From the NCBI GenBank assembly GCA_023101725.1, contig JALJCO010008621.1:1099001-1163000 (forward strand): a stretch of 64,000 nucleotides of DNA, read 5' to 3'. Source of the stretch: Atherinomorus stipes. Lineage: Eukaryota > Chordata > Actinopteri > Atheriniformes > Atherinidae. The translations under genes were made by a program, and so were the position numbers. The number at the start of each line of letters is the position of its first letter. The stretch's first letter is position 1. Of this stretch, positions 1-13,911 are shown in pieces. The notes under the pieces were generated by a model. That model was not told the origin of the DNA. It was given only the letters and a program-made list of their open reading frames with translations, and ran no database searches.

Positions 1-1816
1 AAGGGAAAAAAGAGAGAAAGAAAAAAACACCCACTAAACATTATCTCAAGGGAAATATACACAAAATGAAATAGAGGCTAATTAAACTAAAGTTCCGCTT
101 TTTCATTATCAAATGTAAAATCAACAGGTATTCTAGCTTAACTACCCAAGGCCCTTGCAGCACTCAAATAATATAGTCTCCCAGTAAAGGTCCATAGTAT
201 GCTGCCTGGAATAGTGGTTATATATTACTGCTTGTTGTTTGAAAAGGTTCTGATGTACCCTGAAGCCCTGCTGCAATAACACATCTGAAGGACAAGGCGC
301 AAATCCCAGTGGCCTTTTATTATGTATTATGTGCGACGGCGCACACTCGACCCCTACATCTTTGAGCTTAAAATATACACTTTCACACACAGACACATGC
401 AAACATGGGTGTTGATTTATTTGGGGCAATAAACACTTTTACATAATATATACATATTTTTTAATTTAATAGTAGCAGTGCTGTATGAATATAATTTGAA
501 GCAAACATTGGTTTCACTTTGTAACATCTCAACAACAACAAAAATTTTATTAAGAATATTATGCTGTCATAAATTAAAATTCAACAAAATATCTTTTTCA
601 AAAAGATCTCCTTTTTCACCAGGAGAAGTAATAAAATGATTGGTTTTTTTTATAAATGTGTAAGCAATAATAATGATCATAATAACATAGGCATACAATT
701 AATAAGTGTACACACATGTAAATAAATGCCTAAATCCAGAAACTTTAGATATTTTTTCATTCCATTTCACTGTATGTATTTAAATCAATTATATCTTTCA
801 TTTAAAAAAATCTAGAACAATTGTCTTGATAGAGTCAATCCAAACCAGAGGACATATACAGTAGCAAGCGCATACAGTGAAAGCTGCTGTGTTTGCACTG
901 CTCAATATCATCAGAGGAAAATGGGACAATATATAAACACTCTAGCAAGCAGGAGGACCTCTGTGTGTTCTCTTCGCTCTCTTGTAGCTCTCGTTGCCAT
1001 GTGTCGTGTCTCTGTCTTTTCTCCTGCTGCTCTTCAGCTGCATGCCCACATTAGAGTCCTCACATGGCCCGAAGCCGAAGTACAGCCTCGTGCCATCAAC
1101 CTCCAGGGGCAGGAAGACAACCATGTGAGCAGTGCACTTTCTTTTCCTTTTCCTTGAAATTTTTGTGCAGACATTTTTAGTCCCAGGAGGCTGAAATGTA
1201 ATGACTTTGACAGTCCCATGACATTTCTTTTTGTGAGTGATTTTTGGTGAAATGTTTAAAAAGTTCCTCTGGGTGGACAGGCCAGAAAATGGGTACAGAC
1301 ATCTAGTCCCTTGAGTTAATATGCTATTACTTTAATAATCAATTATCATTTCCTGTGATATAAAAAGCAAAAAGCAGGTCAAAACTTTGTCTTTGAGCAA
1401 AGCTTTTTTTTTTTTCTTTTTTTACAAATCACATGCAGAATTGAAATTGTTGCCTTTGTCTCCAGCTATATTTTTACCTTTGATGCTAATTAGTAAATGT
1501 GTGCCTGTTAGCTTTGTCCTGATGTTAGCCTTTAATTCAAAACCCTCAGGTGCAAAAAATGTGTCAGCCTTGTGATACTGCGCTTGATTTTTTATTTTTT
1601 TTTCCCCAGTAATGTGAAAACAGCAATATACAAACACTGCTAGCATGAAGGTGATGGTAATTAATTGCAGTCACTGGGTTTCATGTTTAGCCAGAAGCTT
1701 TGTTAATTTATCGTGTAATCATTCAATTTGTTCATATAAAAATATGTTCACATACTCTTTTCCTGCCTCAATGGTAAATGTCCAAGAACACAATCAGAAA
1801 AACTTCAAATGCTGCA

Positions 1817-1855
<39 letters not shown>

Positions 1856-4500
1856 GTAACCAATTTGCTGTTTTGACTTTTACTTTACAGTACTTGAGTT
1901 TTTTACCCAAAGTGAGATCACTTGTAGTACTTGTATTAGTTGCATATCTGTTTAGTCATGCACGTAAAGACACTGAGTAAAACAGCTCCATACGTTATTA
2001 TAAAATATCAATGCAAGCATAGATATATCATTACTGTTATGCTGACATTCATTGAAAACACTTGTAACTATAGACATAGATACAAATGAAGTGTATTAAT
2101 CTTTTAAAGAAGACTCATAAAGATTTGATCCACTGTTCAGCTGTGAACCCTCAACACAGCTTTCTGTGTGTTTCAGTGGAAGTGTTTCAAAGGTGGCTGA
2201 GCTCCAGTCTTTAGCTACTCTGTAAAGGTCAACTTTAAACAAAGGCTGTATAAGACTCAGGCTTTTTTTTTTTTTATTCTACTGCTCTACAAAAGCATGT
2301 TGATCATTTTCCCCAGACTGCATGTGGTTTGCTTTGTTACTTCACTTCTGGATGTCTCCCAGAATACGTTTGTCTGTGTCGGCAGGGGGTCTGTTGATAA
2401 TTAACATGACGGTTTCTGACCAGTCTTAAGCAGTTTGGTTTAATACATTTGCCAGTCATCTATTTTTAGTATAGGGTAATTAAGTTGGTGTTGTATGAAA
2501 CATCATTGGAAAGCCGAATTAGACACTTTTACAATACAGATTGTGTAACATGTAACAGCTAATATTCTGTCTAGACAAAATCCCCTGAAATAATCTCCTG
2601 TTGGTTTTCACTTTTGTGATGCAAATACTGCCAGGTGTGTGCCAATCACACATGTATGATGAAATCTTGATAGTAATTGAAGGAAAGACATATTGACATT
2701 GGTGACAATCACACATAGTCTGTGATATTCCTGAGTCAGGATCATCAGAGTACAGACCCCAGACGTCCTAACCAAATTAAACGCTTGCAGGATCAGCTTG
2801 GTTTACTTTTATGTGCTGAAGTGATCAGCACAACCATTGGTTGACTTTCAGCAACTCTTGGTTAAGGAATGCGGGTGTAACCACGCTGGTGACCTATGTG
2901 AGGAGAAGATACCAAGCTGCTGTGGCTGCACATGAATTTTCCACACACTACTAAAGACATTGGCAGTGTGAAATGAATGAAGTAGGCCACTATGTGTTTT
3001 TTTTTTATTATTACTGTGGGAGAGTGTGATCATCTAATCCACCAAGAAACCTAAAACAAGTGTGAATACTAACAGGGGAATACTGCAGGGGAATCTGGCA
3101 CATTTTTGGGGACACTATCCAAACATTTAGCTGTGTTGCTCATTCAACAGAAACACAATCCTTGCACACGTTCCTACAATATAAATAATATAAACAGGAT
3201 TTGTATATAAAAATCTTTTGATGTCTTTACCCACTACTTTATCTCCTGAATGTCTGACTGAAGATTTCCCCTGGGATTTTTTTTTTTTTTACTTTTATTA
3301 AAGGTTTTCATATTACTCTGAAAACTAGGAAACACTTTGAAGCATTTCTTTTGTTTCCTACTGTTTGTGCTTTTTTTCACATCTTGAGAGGGAACTCTCC
3401 CTGACAAGTAAATCCACAGTATTAGTCCTAAGTGCAGTATAATTTCTAAGGTGCAATGTGACCTGAGAGCTGGATGGGGAAAATGTTCTGAGTGCAATAA
3501 AATAACCGAACAAAGCAAAGAAGAGAAAGCATAACACAATACTTCCTTTTGAGGCTGTAGGAACCTTTACAGTCAGTGCTGAAAGCCGATTTCTAACAAA
3601 TTTAATTGACTCGTTCACCAGGATTTGAGGAACTGTAAGAGAAGTGCCTTGAAAAAAAAAAATGGAAAGGATTGTATCTAAAGAGCTAAATTTTACTGAT
3701 CTCTATAGACATTCTGATCTCTTGTGAAGACTCGTAAACATGCTTTTAATTCATGCTGTGTACTGAATGTAGCATGGACCATGAATGATGTCATTGAAAT
3801 AAACCACAATGGACCCCATGATAACACCTTTCAACCCACAATGGATAGTTTTCTGCAGAACTATCAGCAAAAAAGTTTCCATTCCAGAAGAACGAGAGAG
3901 AGTCTGACCAGCCGCCAGCAGAGACCTCTTCATGCCTCTCCACTCATCCCTGTAAGAGGATCGGACATAATGGGGTTTTTTTCCTCCATAGCTCCTTCTG
4001 CTCTCCAGATAAACTGCAAGAAACTTCCAACAAAGTCTAAGACTGCTATTCCTGTCACATTTTACTGTCATTCAGACGATAAGTTCCAACTTCTGCGGGC
4101 ATGACCTCATTGTGAGAGGGGCTAAGCTTTTAAGCAGGTGTCCTCGTCCCCTCTCAAATGCAGTGGGATAAAATAAGGGTAATAACCTCACAGGGAGAGT
4201 CAAGCTGCTGAAAAGGAGCTCAACAAATTCCCCACAAACTAATGCAGAAATGATAGAGGCTCACTATTTATCAGCTATAAAGAGAATCATAACTGGATAA
4301 ACAAGCTACTATATGTCTGAAAACAAATAAAAAATGGGATAGAAATGCACTGGTGATTTCATTGAGAAACATTTATTCAGGTAGGAAGCTATTATGTAGC
4401 AGAATAATACAGTGCCAACCCCCCCAGGCTGGTGGGAATAACCTTAATATGATAACATTATGATAACAATTTTAACATTTCAAAAGCCAACATATTTTTT
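1..4500. other. AT-rich non-coding DNA, inferred grm7 intron 1
   Basis: No convincing coding region was found on either strand. Short ORFs here have no recognisable domain, and splice-like context was not evident. The block holds an A28 run at 1823-1850 and several shorter T runs. It lies downstream of the minus-strand grm7 exon 1, and no match to the conserved second exon of group III mGluRs was seen, so it is inferred to be intron 1 of grm7. This rests on gene order only. Confidence 0.5.
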
Positions 4501-4560
4501 TCATGTTATTAATACTGCATAAGACTGCCCATGCTATAGCTATATATCTACAGCATACTG

Positions 4561-5604
<1,044 letters not shown>

Positions 5605-7660
5605 ATCTATCTATGTATCTATCTACCTTGATGCCAAGTCCATGGAAATGAACCCTGTCAATAAAGCAAGACGGGCAGCCCTGACTGAATATAAGCACTC
5701 ACCAAGCAAGAAGACCCTCGTAGCACTAAGAACGGCTTGGCACAATGTGCAGCAGACAGCAAGAAAATGTGCCAATGATTACTGGTTGGAGCTCAGTCAT
5801 GACATCCAGACAGCAGCAGCAATAGGCAACATCAGAGGCATGTATGAGGGGGAACAAGAAAGCTCTTGGACCAACCCCAAGCAAGACAGCACCCCTCAAA
5901 TTCATCAGTGGGGAAGTGATCACCAACAAGGGGAAGCAGATGGAGAGATGGGTTTAACATTAGTCAGAGCTCTACTCCAGAGAGAACAGTGTTGCTACCT
6001 CAGCACTTGATGCCGCCAAACCTCTACACTGTACCTGTCATCGAGGACCTAGATGCTGAACCAACACTGGAAGAACTCAGCAAGGCTATTGACAGCTTGG
6101 CCTGCGGCAAAGCTCCCGGGACTGACGGCATCCCCCCAGACCTCATCAAGCACTGCAAATCCATCCTCCTGCAGCCATTATACAAAACCCTCTGCCAGTG
6201 CTGGCGTGAGTATGGCATCCCACAAGACATGAATGATGCCAAGATCATCACCCTGTACAAGAACAAAGGGAACCGAAGTGATTGCAACAACTATAGAGGC
6301 ATCTCCCTTCTAAACATCGTGGGCAAAGTGTATGCCAAAGTTGTGCTGGTGCGTCTCCAGCAGTTGGCTGAATAAGTCCTGGTGTGGATTTCGCTCAAAA
6401 TGCTCTACAGTGGACATGATCTTTTCCCTCCACCAACTCCAGGAGAAGTGCAAGGAACAACAGAAACCCCTCTACATTGCCTTCATATAGATCTGGGCAT
6501 GAAAAAGTTCCCCTTTCAGCCAACTGCCAGCCATTTACCAGCCAATTACCAGCGACTTGTCTGCTAATTCAATCGCACAGAGAAACGGCTGTGTGCCCAG
6601 GGGAAACAATTTCAGAGCATAAATGAATGCCCGGAACAAGGACGTTTCCACACGCCAAGTTTGGACACCGTGCGTGATGACGTATTCGCGGGACAAATCG
6701 TTCAGCCAGTGATAGTGCACTATTACTGCACTATCACTGCACCACTTCTGGCAGAAAAAGGAGGAGCTTTTTCATGCCCAGATCTGTAGATCTGACCAAG
6801 GCCTTTGACATGGTTAGTCGGGTTGGGCTGTCCTGAAGATTGGATACCCCTCGAAATTACACAGCATGATTAGATCGTTGCGTGATAACATGAAAGCAAC
6901 CATCCAGTATGAGGGCAACATGTCCGACCCTTTTCACATCAAAAGCAGCGTGAAACAAGGCTGTGTCCTAGCTCCAACACTTTTCGGTATATTCTTCTCC
7001 CTCCTCCTGAAACACACATTTGGAGTATCAACTGAAGGAGTGTACATGCACACAAGATCAGACGGAAACCTGTACAACATTGCATGACTCAGAGTAAAAA
7101 TCAAGATCCGTAAAACCACAATCAGAGACCTGCTCTTCGTAGACGATGCAGCTGTCACCTTGCACTCTGAGCATGACCTACAACACCTGATGGACAGGTT
7201 CTCCCAAGCCTGTCAGGACTTTGGGCTGACCATCAGCCTGCAAAAGACAAATGTGGTGGGCCAGGAAGTGGACACACCACCCGTTATCACCATCAACAAC
7301 TACCAGCAGGAAGTGGTCCACGAGTTCACATACCTCCGCTCCACCATCACAACAACCTGTCCCTGGATGCTGAAATCAACAAACGAATCAGCAAGGCTGC
7401 AATGACGCTGAGACATTTGGCTTCCCGTGTCTGGAAGAACCCCAAGCTGACCATCACAACCAAGATGGCAGTGTGCAACGCATGCACCATCAGCATTCTC
7501 TTGTATGGGAGTGAGATATGGACAACATACACCAAGCAGGAACGAAAGCTGAATAGCTTTCACTTGCGATGTCTCCACTGCATCCTTGGCATCAGCTATA
7601 GTGACAAGGTGCCCAACATGGAAGTCCTGGAGCGTGCTGTCCTCCCCAGTCTATTTTAGT
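5605..7660 (+). mobile_element. Degenerate LINE reverse transcriptase (ORF2 fragment)
   Basis: This is a broken non-LTR retrotransposon ORF2 on the plus strand. Recognisable reverse transcriptase pieces, in order, are: a pre-RT segment (5642-5940), GKAPGTDGIPPDLIK and ITLYKNKG..NNYRGISLLN (5989-6375), AFIDL split from TKAFDM by an inserted MITE, SVKQGCVLAPTLF (about 6940-6990), the catalytic FVDD motif (7136-7147), LTISLQKTNV, and the C-terminal LLYGSEIWTTY..RCLHCILGIS block (7402-7655). Several frameshifts and stops separate these pieces, so it cannot make a protein. The 5' end (endonuclease) is missing and the 3' end stops abruptly near 7655. The clade is not certain; the C-terminal block is of the type seen in many invertebrate and fish LINEs. 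Confidence 0.9.
6488..6786. mobile_element. MITE inserted in the LINE RT (TA target site)
   Basis: A roughly 299-bp insertion splits the AFIDL-TKAF motif of the LINE. Its ends are inverted repeats: AGATCTGGGCATGAAAAAG at 6489-6507 and its exact reverse complement at 6767-6785. Dropping the element together with one copy of TA (6486-6487 or 6787-6788) leaves the RT motif exactly in frame. This supports a TA target duplication, as in the Tc1/mariner superfamily. There is no coding capacity. A second, smaller palindrome (GTGATAGTGC..GCACTATCAC) lies at about 6709-6739. Confidence 0.8.
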
Positions 7661-7966
7661 ACGTCTGAAAAGCAGGTTCAAATTGCAGCTTTGCACACAA
7701 AAAGCAGCAGCTTCTGAGTAGGACAGTCCTGGAAACGTGCACATATGATTCAAAATTATTTTCATGAGCAGTGAGGGCAACATATTTAGTTCTCATTGTT
7801 GAAATCAATCAAAATCACCGCAGAAAACACCACTATTTAACACCGGTGTAAAATATTCCGGAAAAATGAAACAGACAGTTTGCAGCTGCTGTGGAGCTTA
7901 GTAATAACTTAAGCTGCATTACTGTAATAGTGTCTTTTTATTTCCCCATATTGCCAACATCACATT
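7661..7966. other. No feature recognised
   Basis: This is non-coding sequence between the LINE remnant and the first TTAA element. No inverted ends, domains or microsatellites were seen. It may be the remains of another repeat. Confidence 0.5.
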
Positions 7967-8444
7967 TTAAAGGGACTAGAGGCAGGAATTAAAAAAAAAC
8001 AACAAAGATGCATGTCCATTTTTTTTAATACTAATGGATGGTGAAGCGCTTAATACCAAAAAGAATGTTTCCACCCACGTTTCTCTCCATTGCCTTGAAC
8101 AGGCTGTGTGCAGCAAAATGCGTTGCAATTCGGTGTCCGAATTTCCTGCGCTGCTCTGCGGACATGACCACAAATAACGCTACATACGCAGTTTTGATAC
8201 AGGAAGAAAAAAGTTGCGGTAAATTCAAACACTGTAAGCGATAGTTATGGATTCTTCTGCCGTCAGCAAACAATCCAGATCAACTGAAAGACCACTAAAA
8301 AGTGTAACTACGAAGAAAAAGGTTAGTAAACAACATTATAGCTTCAGTTTGTGCACGCTCCCGTGACGGCTTGGCTTGTGGCTGCAGTTCCCTGAAGCGC
8401 CAGTCGCAAGTTTTGTTTCTTAATCTTGCCTCAAGTCCCTTTAA
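7967..8444. mobile_element. TTAA-flanked element, copy A of an inverted pair
   Basis: The element begins TTAA then AGGGACTAGAGGCAGGAATT and ends CTTGCCTCAAGTCCCT then TTAA. It is about 478 bp including both TTAA copies. Copy B at 9002-9485 is the same sequence in reverse orientation, so A and B together form arms of about 480 bp around a 557-bp spacer. No transposase ORF was found. Kolobok or piggyBac is likely from the TTAA target. Confidence 0.75.
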
Positions 8445-9001
8445 CTTGAATTTTAGCCACTGGACAGGATCACAGTCATCTGGCAGTGCAAGCCTCTGAA
8501 GCTGTTGGCATTGGGCCAAACTGCACACCTTGTGCGTATTAGACCATGTAGGAGCTGCAGACACTTTCATTTGTTCAGCAACTCCTGATCCATGTCCACA
8601 TAAACTGGACACTTTTGAGACTCTGCACGGATACATGTTGTATCGCAAAAATGTACCACAAAATTCAAGATTGCGTGGGCAAATACTGCACACATATTTA
8701 GATCTTAATGAATCTGTCCCTAAGTGTGGCAACATAAAAAAACGTCCAACCTGGCGTTGAACCGCGGCTTACCAAGAAACATACAGCGCAGTTACTACGT
8801 TCCAAAGTCAGGGCAGATTATCTCTGAAAAAGATAGAAAAGCCCTCCAATTGTCTCATACAGTATGGTTGGTGATATTATAAATGTACTGACAGATCAGC
8901 TTGTGTATGTAGATAATTGACGGTGATGTTAAACTGTAACGCTAGGCTGTAAAATATTTAACTTAAAAATATGAGTTAAAGGGCTGCCTTAAAATTTTGA
9001 G
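8445..9001. other. Spacer between two inverted TTAA elements
   Basis: This 557-bp spacer is not a copy of either arm. Open frames exist on both strands (for example 8530-8760 plus, 8295-8735 minus), but neither shows a domain I recognise. A short direct duplication containing GAGTTAAAGGG occurs twice near 8973-9011, next to copy B. The whole 7967-9485 block could instead be one transposon with very long inverted repeats, in which case this would be its interior. Confidence 0.5.
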
Positions 9002-9485
9002 TTAAAGGGACTTGAGGCAAGATTAAGAAACTAAACTTGCGACTGCTGCGACTGGCGCTTCAGGTAACTGCAGCCATGAGCCAAGCCGTCATGGGAGCGT
9101 GCACAAACTGAAGCTATAATGTTGTTTACTACACTTTTTCTTTGTAGTTACACTTTTAAGTGGTCTTTCAGTTGATCTTGATCATTTGCTGATGGCAGAA
9201 GACTCCATAACTATCGCTTACAGTGTTTGAATTTACCGCGACTGTCTTCTTCCTGTATCAAAACTGCGTATGTAGCATCATTTGACATCACGTCCGCAGG
9301 GCAGCGCGGGAAATTCGGACACCGAATTGCGGCGCATTTTGCAGCACACAGCCTGTTCAAGGCAATGGAGAGAAACGTGGGTGGAAACGTTCTTTTTGGT
9401 ATTTAGCGCTTCATCACCCATTAGTATTAAAAAATGGACATGCATGTTGTTTTTTTTTTTTAATTCCTGCCTCTCGTCTCTTTAA
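9002..9485. mobile_element. TTAA-flanked element, copy B of an inverted pair
   Basis: TTAA at 9002-9005 is followed by AGGGACTTGAGGCAAG, and TTAA at 9482-9485 is preceded by GCCTCTCGTCTCT. The body aligns throughout, inverted, with 7967-8444, with scattered point differences and small indels. The divergence argues against a recent assembly duplication and for two old insertions or old arms of one element. Confidence 0.75.
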
Positions 9486-9889
9486 ATGGAATGTTTTTTG
9501 TGTTGTTAAGATGTGTTTGTTTTAGAATTTTAATTTATAACAACAACATACCAGAAGCTTGTTAATTTGATATAAAATAATACATTGGGACAACAAAAAT
9601 GCCAAAATGCAATTTACAGTGCAGAAATGACAACTGTCGGGAAATGAAAGAACGTCTATCCACGGTCTGATAACGATTTCCCAACGAATGTTAAACTCTC
9701 CGCGCAGTCATGCTGCAACTTCATCCATGAAATCCTTATAGAAAGAACACGTCTATCACCTACTGACTGACATTTTTTTTATCATGTTTTTTTCAGAGAC
9801 GGCAGCAGCTAAGACTTGCCAACTGACTGAATGAATGAATGACGAAATGAAATAGCTTGTGTGGGTGGAGACAGCGGGAAACTCAAGGT

Positions 9890-10112
9890 TTCTCCACATT
9901 AACCTGGTCCCGACCAAGTTAGTTTCAAAGAGTCTGTTACTATGGTAACTGACTGAGGGTTTAAGTTACCCCTTTTTGTGAAACGGGCTAGAGTCACTCC
10001 TCTTTCCCTGAGGTGAGTTACCTACCTTTGTAAAACGGAAAACTCACTTTCCCTAATCTCAGAGTTAAACAACTCAGGGTTTTAATTAAACCTGCTTCGT
10101 GAAACAGGCCCC
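9890..10112 (-). mobile_element. Common teleost interspersed repeat (GGCCTGTTTCACGAAGCAGG type)
   Basis: Read on the minus strand the block begins GGGCCTGTTTCACGAAGCAG and continues with the TTTAACTCTGAG / TAACTTAAACCCTCAGTCAG words. I recognise these as a very common fish MITE-like repeat. The right edge on the plus strand is AAACAGGCCC near 10112; the left boundary is not clear. Recognition is from memory only. Confidence 0.5.
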
Positions 10113-10767
10113 AGATCAGCTGTTCTCAGAGCTTAAACTGGTACTGTTCTGTTCAACAGATATTTCCAGATGAATGTCTTCACCTGCATCCTAATTCATT
10201 CACCAACATCTCAATAACAAAGATGACATACATTTGCTTGCAGACAATGATTGATTTTGCTTTGCTAACTTCTTCCAGAATTCAATGTCTTTGAACTCTG
10301 GCCTGGGAAATTGCAATACTCAACAATATCCAGCCAATTTGAAAGTGCAGGTAGGATTGACCTCTCCTTAAGTAAGTATTGATTGTGTATATCCCTGTTT
10401 GTATAAGTGCATGCTTGAAGAAAACAAGCAATTTAAGGAGGTTCCTGCTGTGTGGCTTACCATGACTGCAAGGGTAGAGAACAGAAAATGTGACCTCAGA
10501 GAAAAGTGACTAATAAAACAAGGTGTAGACTGCTATTCTTAGACTCAGTGACGCGTGACTGCAGCTTATGTTTGTACCACATTACTTCCTCTGCCACACA
10601 CATTTGCCACAACATGAGTAAACTTCATCCTGCCAAAACCTGGATTGCTCTGGCCAAAAGTCAACATATGTTTAAAAGGCTGAAGTAAAAACCAGCAGGA
10701 TGCAAAGAGAGAGAACTGGGATGAAAAGAACATCATCCACAAGTGTCACAATTCTCTCTGCAATTGT

Positions 10768-11023
10768 AATCTCCGCCAAGAGGCAGAGGTTATGTTTTCA
10801 TTGGTGATTGTTTGTCTGTCTGTTTTCAAAATAACTCCAAAAGTTACAAACATATTTTGCTAACATTTTCAGAAAAGGTGTGTATTATGACAGGTAACAA
10901 ATGATTACATTTTGGTGCTGATTTGGATCATTGTCTGGATACTGGAATTATTTTAATGATTCTTTGTCATTGCTAGCTCACGCTCCTCGCCAGTGGGTGG
11001 CGAGGAGTGTGTGCTCATCTGTG
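10768..11023 (+). mobile_element. Interspersed repeat (CTCCGCCAAGAGG..GGCGAGGAG type)
   Basis: The block opens with CTCCGCCAAGAGGCAGAGG followed by TTATGTTTTCATTGG and the TTTGTCTGTCTG run. It then holds the ATGATTACATTTTGGTG word and closes with GGTGGCGAGGAGTGTGTGCT. This matches the layout of a widespread animal repeat with CCTCCGCCAAG / CTTGGCGGAGG ends. Ends are degenerate. There is no coding capacity. Confidence 0.5.
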
Positions 11024-12025
11024 TCTTCATAACCATAAAATGATGTGGTTACATCAAATACAGGACAAACCTTGTCAGTGGCAGTAGTGTGCAAACCATG
11101 CGGTGGGCTTCGGGGGAGCTGCTTTTTTTTCCTCTTTTTTGGAGGGGGGGGTCGCACTGCAAATAATAATATGACGCCAGCTGATATTACAACTGATATT
11201 ATAGCCTGCCTGCCACACAGAATGTAGGCATACCGATGCATAATAACTAGCAACTCAACCCATACACAATATAATAAGCAATGATTGTTCGACCCACAAC
11301 CTCTGGAGCTCGGCTGGAGACACGCCAGATCATGTCTGTGACGGTGCATCGCTGTGAGCCTGCAGACTTACTGGGCTCAGTCAGGGCCCTCTGAAATAAA
11401 ACTTTGTATCATATAACATAACGTTAAACAATAACCTGACTTCCCTCCTCTTATCAGACCTGATTGACAGCTGCAGACCGACTGAGTTGCAGGTGGTGGC
11501 CACAGCTGACAGCGAGCATCACAACCACAGACGTTAAATAGTCTGCTCAGCCGCTTCTTGTGAAAAACTTACGATTTTAACAGTAAATACAACATTAATT
11601 GATTTATTTGTTTCGTAAGTGACCATGGTAAAATATACCCTTCAAGGTGTATATCAGAAATTAATAGGCTAGACGACGTCCCATCCCATCCCACTCCAAT
11701 GTCAACTGTGCTGTTTTTGGTTGCTAAAATCAACATGAAAGTTTTTTCAATGTCCCTGCATCTGCAAACTTAAGTACCAGAGACTTGTGGATTAAATTGA
11801 TATACAACAATGCTTTTGTTACTCTTTCTGCTGCATCAACCTTGCGTTTGGAAAAAGGGGTGATTCCAACTGTGAGGGACTCACCTGCACTGTCATCAGT
11901 AAGTCTGCTGCTTGTGTAATGTTATGTTTTATTTGGAAGAAATCCTGAAATAACAGTAGGCAGACCAGCTACTTCAGGCTAACGGTAAATGCTAACTGTA
12001 TAAATCCCTGTATTTCCTCTCACTC
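11024..12025. other. Non-coding DNA, no clear feature
   Basis: No gene is supported here. A G-rich patch (GGAGGGGGGGGT, about 11141-11152) and a short T run are the only conspicuous features. Small ORFs on both strands lack domains. Confidence 0.5.
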
Positions 12026-12788
12026 TAAGGCCCAATCCCAATTCTCTTTTTTACCCCTACCCCTTCCCCCTTCCCCTTGGCCCTTGCACTTAAAACAAAG
12101 CCACAAGGGGTAGGGGTGAAAGTCAACCCCTTCAAATTGGGACACCCCTTCAAGAATCACATACGTCATCAGTGATTCCGCCGGCTTGTGTGTAAGCAGA
12201 TGTGCGCTGAGCTGTTGGCGCAAATCTGGAGAAATCAAGCCGTCTACAGCTGTGGATTAACGTTAACAAGCAAATTCGATTTTTGCATGACATCCCTGCC
12301 TGTGTTTTATCCCATGAAGACCAGCAGCGATGCTGCCGAATTTCTTATTGATCATCTAGATTATCAGGGCTGCAGAGCACCGCTGGTTTTCAGCCTGGTA
12401 GCGTTTATATAACTGAAGCGTCAATGTAGTACTCGTGATTTTTTTCCATGTGCATTTTGCAAAAAAAATGACCGTCAAACATTTAAACAGCATTAAACTA
12501 GACTATATAATGGTTTTCACACTTTTTAAACTTTATTTATGGAGAAATATTTACATTTGTGGATGTTTTTGGACTCAGTAGCAGCCGTCGTCCCAGTGAT
12601 TTTCATACCCCTTCGTTTGAAGTGTGCTCTCGAAAAATCTTCGTTTGAAGGGGTATATAGCCCTACCCCTTAGCCCTTCCCCTCCATCCTACAGGTATTG
12701 GGACACCCCTACCCCTACACATGAACGCGCAAAACGGAGGGGAAGGGCTAAGGGGTAGGGCCAAGGGGTGAAATGGGATTCACCCTAA
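12026..12788. mobile_element. PIF/Harbinger-like MITE with TAA target duplication
   Basis: TAA at 12026-12028 and TAA at 12786-12788 flank a 757-bp element. Its ends are inverted repeats: GGCCCAATCCCAATTC on the left and, read inward from the right, GGGTGAATCCCATTTC. Both subterminal regions are full of CCCCTACCCCTT / AAGGGGTAGGGG words in inverted orientation. A 3-bp TAA target duplication is typical of PIF/Harbinger. No transposase or Myb-like ORF was recognised in the interior. Confidence 0.75.
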
Positions 12789-13730
12789 ATCTCTGTGGTG
12801 TGTTGTTTTGTGACATGGATGCTTTTAAAACAGCTCCACAATCAGTTTTTCTTTTTTATTTTCCGTGTCTGAGCAAAGGACCGTGATCACCACTCAGCTA
12901 CATTATTCATGATTGACAGTTTGTTGTGATGCAGCAACTGCCATGAACTCAGGCAGGGTTGTGATCAATGACTGGTCGCAGTGATACTGGTATTGTTGCC
13001 AGTTTCCTGACTAAGACACAGCAATAATTTAAGCCACTGTGACCATTTAGTCTGACATGGTGACCATCCTGCTGTAGACCTTTATTTCCCCCTTTTCCGG
13101 TTATTTGTAAAGCTAAATTCATACTTGCGTGTCATCTGCATTGACGTAACCGCTGTAGGCGCTGCATAGGTCTACGGAGGCCTGACGCGCACATCGTCGG
13201 ACCCAGTGTGCATCCAGGCTACAACGCCAAAATGCAGAAGTACTCCCTTGTGATGGGCCCTTTTTTTGAAGTCCATAGAAATAAGAATAGAGACTAGCCT
13301 TTATGGGGTTAATTATAACGAAGCCCAACACTATTTGCATTTTTTACCGCTTTAATCAACAAGGGGAGAACTCTCCTAAACGGGGAATAAGTTTTTACTG
13401 GTTTCCCATCAAGAAACACCAGCAATCAGCCTGGATTTGTGTGTTAAAACTGAACGCCACCATCACAACACCCACTCTGCAGCCTCTTGTTGGCGTCTGA
13501 TGACGTGGAATATCATCTGTGAAAGTAAGGGGGACGACGAGAGACAAACGCACGAGTAGGAGGCAGAACCAAGTTGGTCGACAGGGAATTAAGGTAAGCA
13601 TGGCACCAACCACATTTACTGTGTTTGATAACGTAACTGACCCATTTCTTTGACCCTTAAAAAAAAGAGGGAAATGCCCGCCACCACTGAAAGTTCCCTT
13701 GTTGGCACAGTCTGAAGAACATTCAAAATC

Positions 13731-13793
13731 TTTTCTTTTCTTTTCTTTTCTTTTCTTTTCTTTTCTTTTCTTTTCTTTTCTTTTCTTTTCTTT
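13731..13793. repeat. (TTTTC)n microsatellite
   Basis: There are about twelve perfect TTTTC units followed by a degenerate one. It lies in the spacer of the foldback element. Confidence 0.97.
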
Positions 13794-13911
13794 CCTAATA
13801 CTTAGGAACCGTAGCAACCTGGACAGTGCTGCTAGCTTGGGACACAGTTAAACGTGGGCTAAGTATGCAGATCTGACAATGTATAAACTGAAAGAACACC
13901 GGTGCTTACCT

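Noticed and set aside
6488..6794. 8-bp TAGATCTG duplication suggesting a hAT element
   Set aside because: Removing it leaves the LINE frame broken, whereas a TA duplication restores it exactly.
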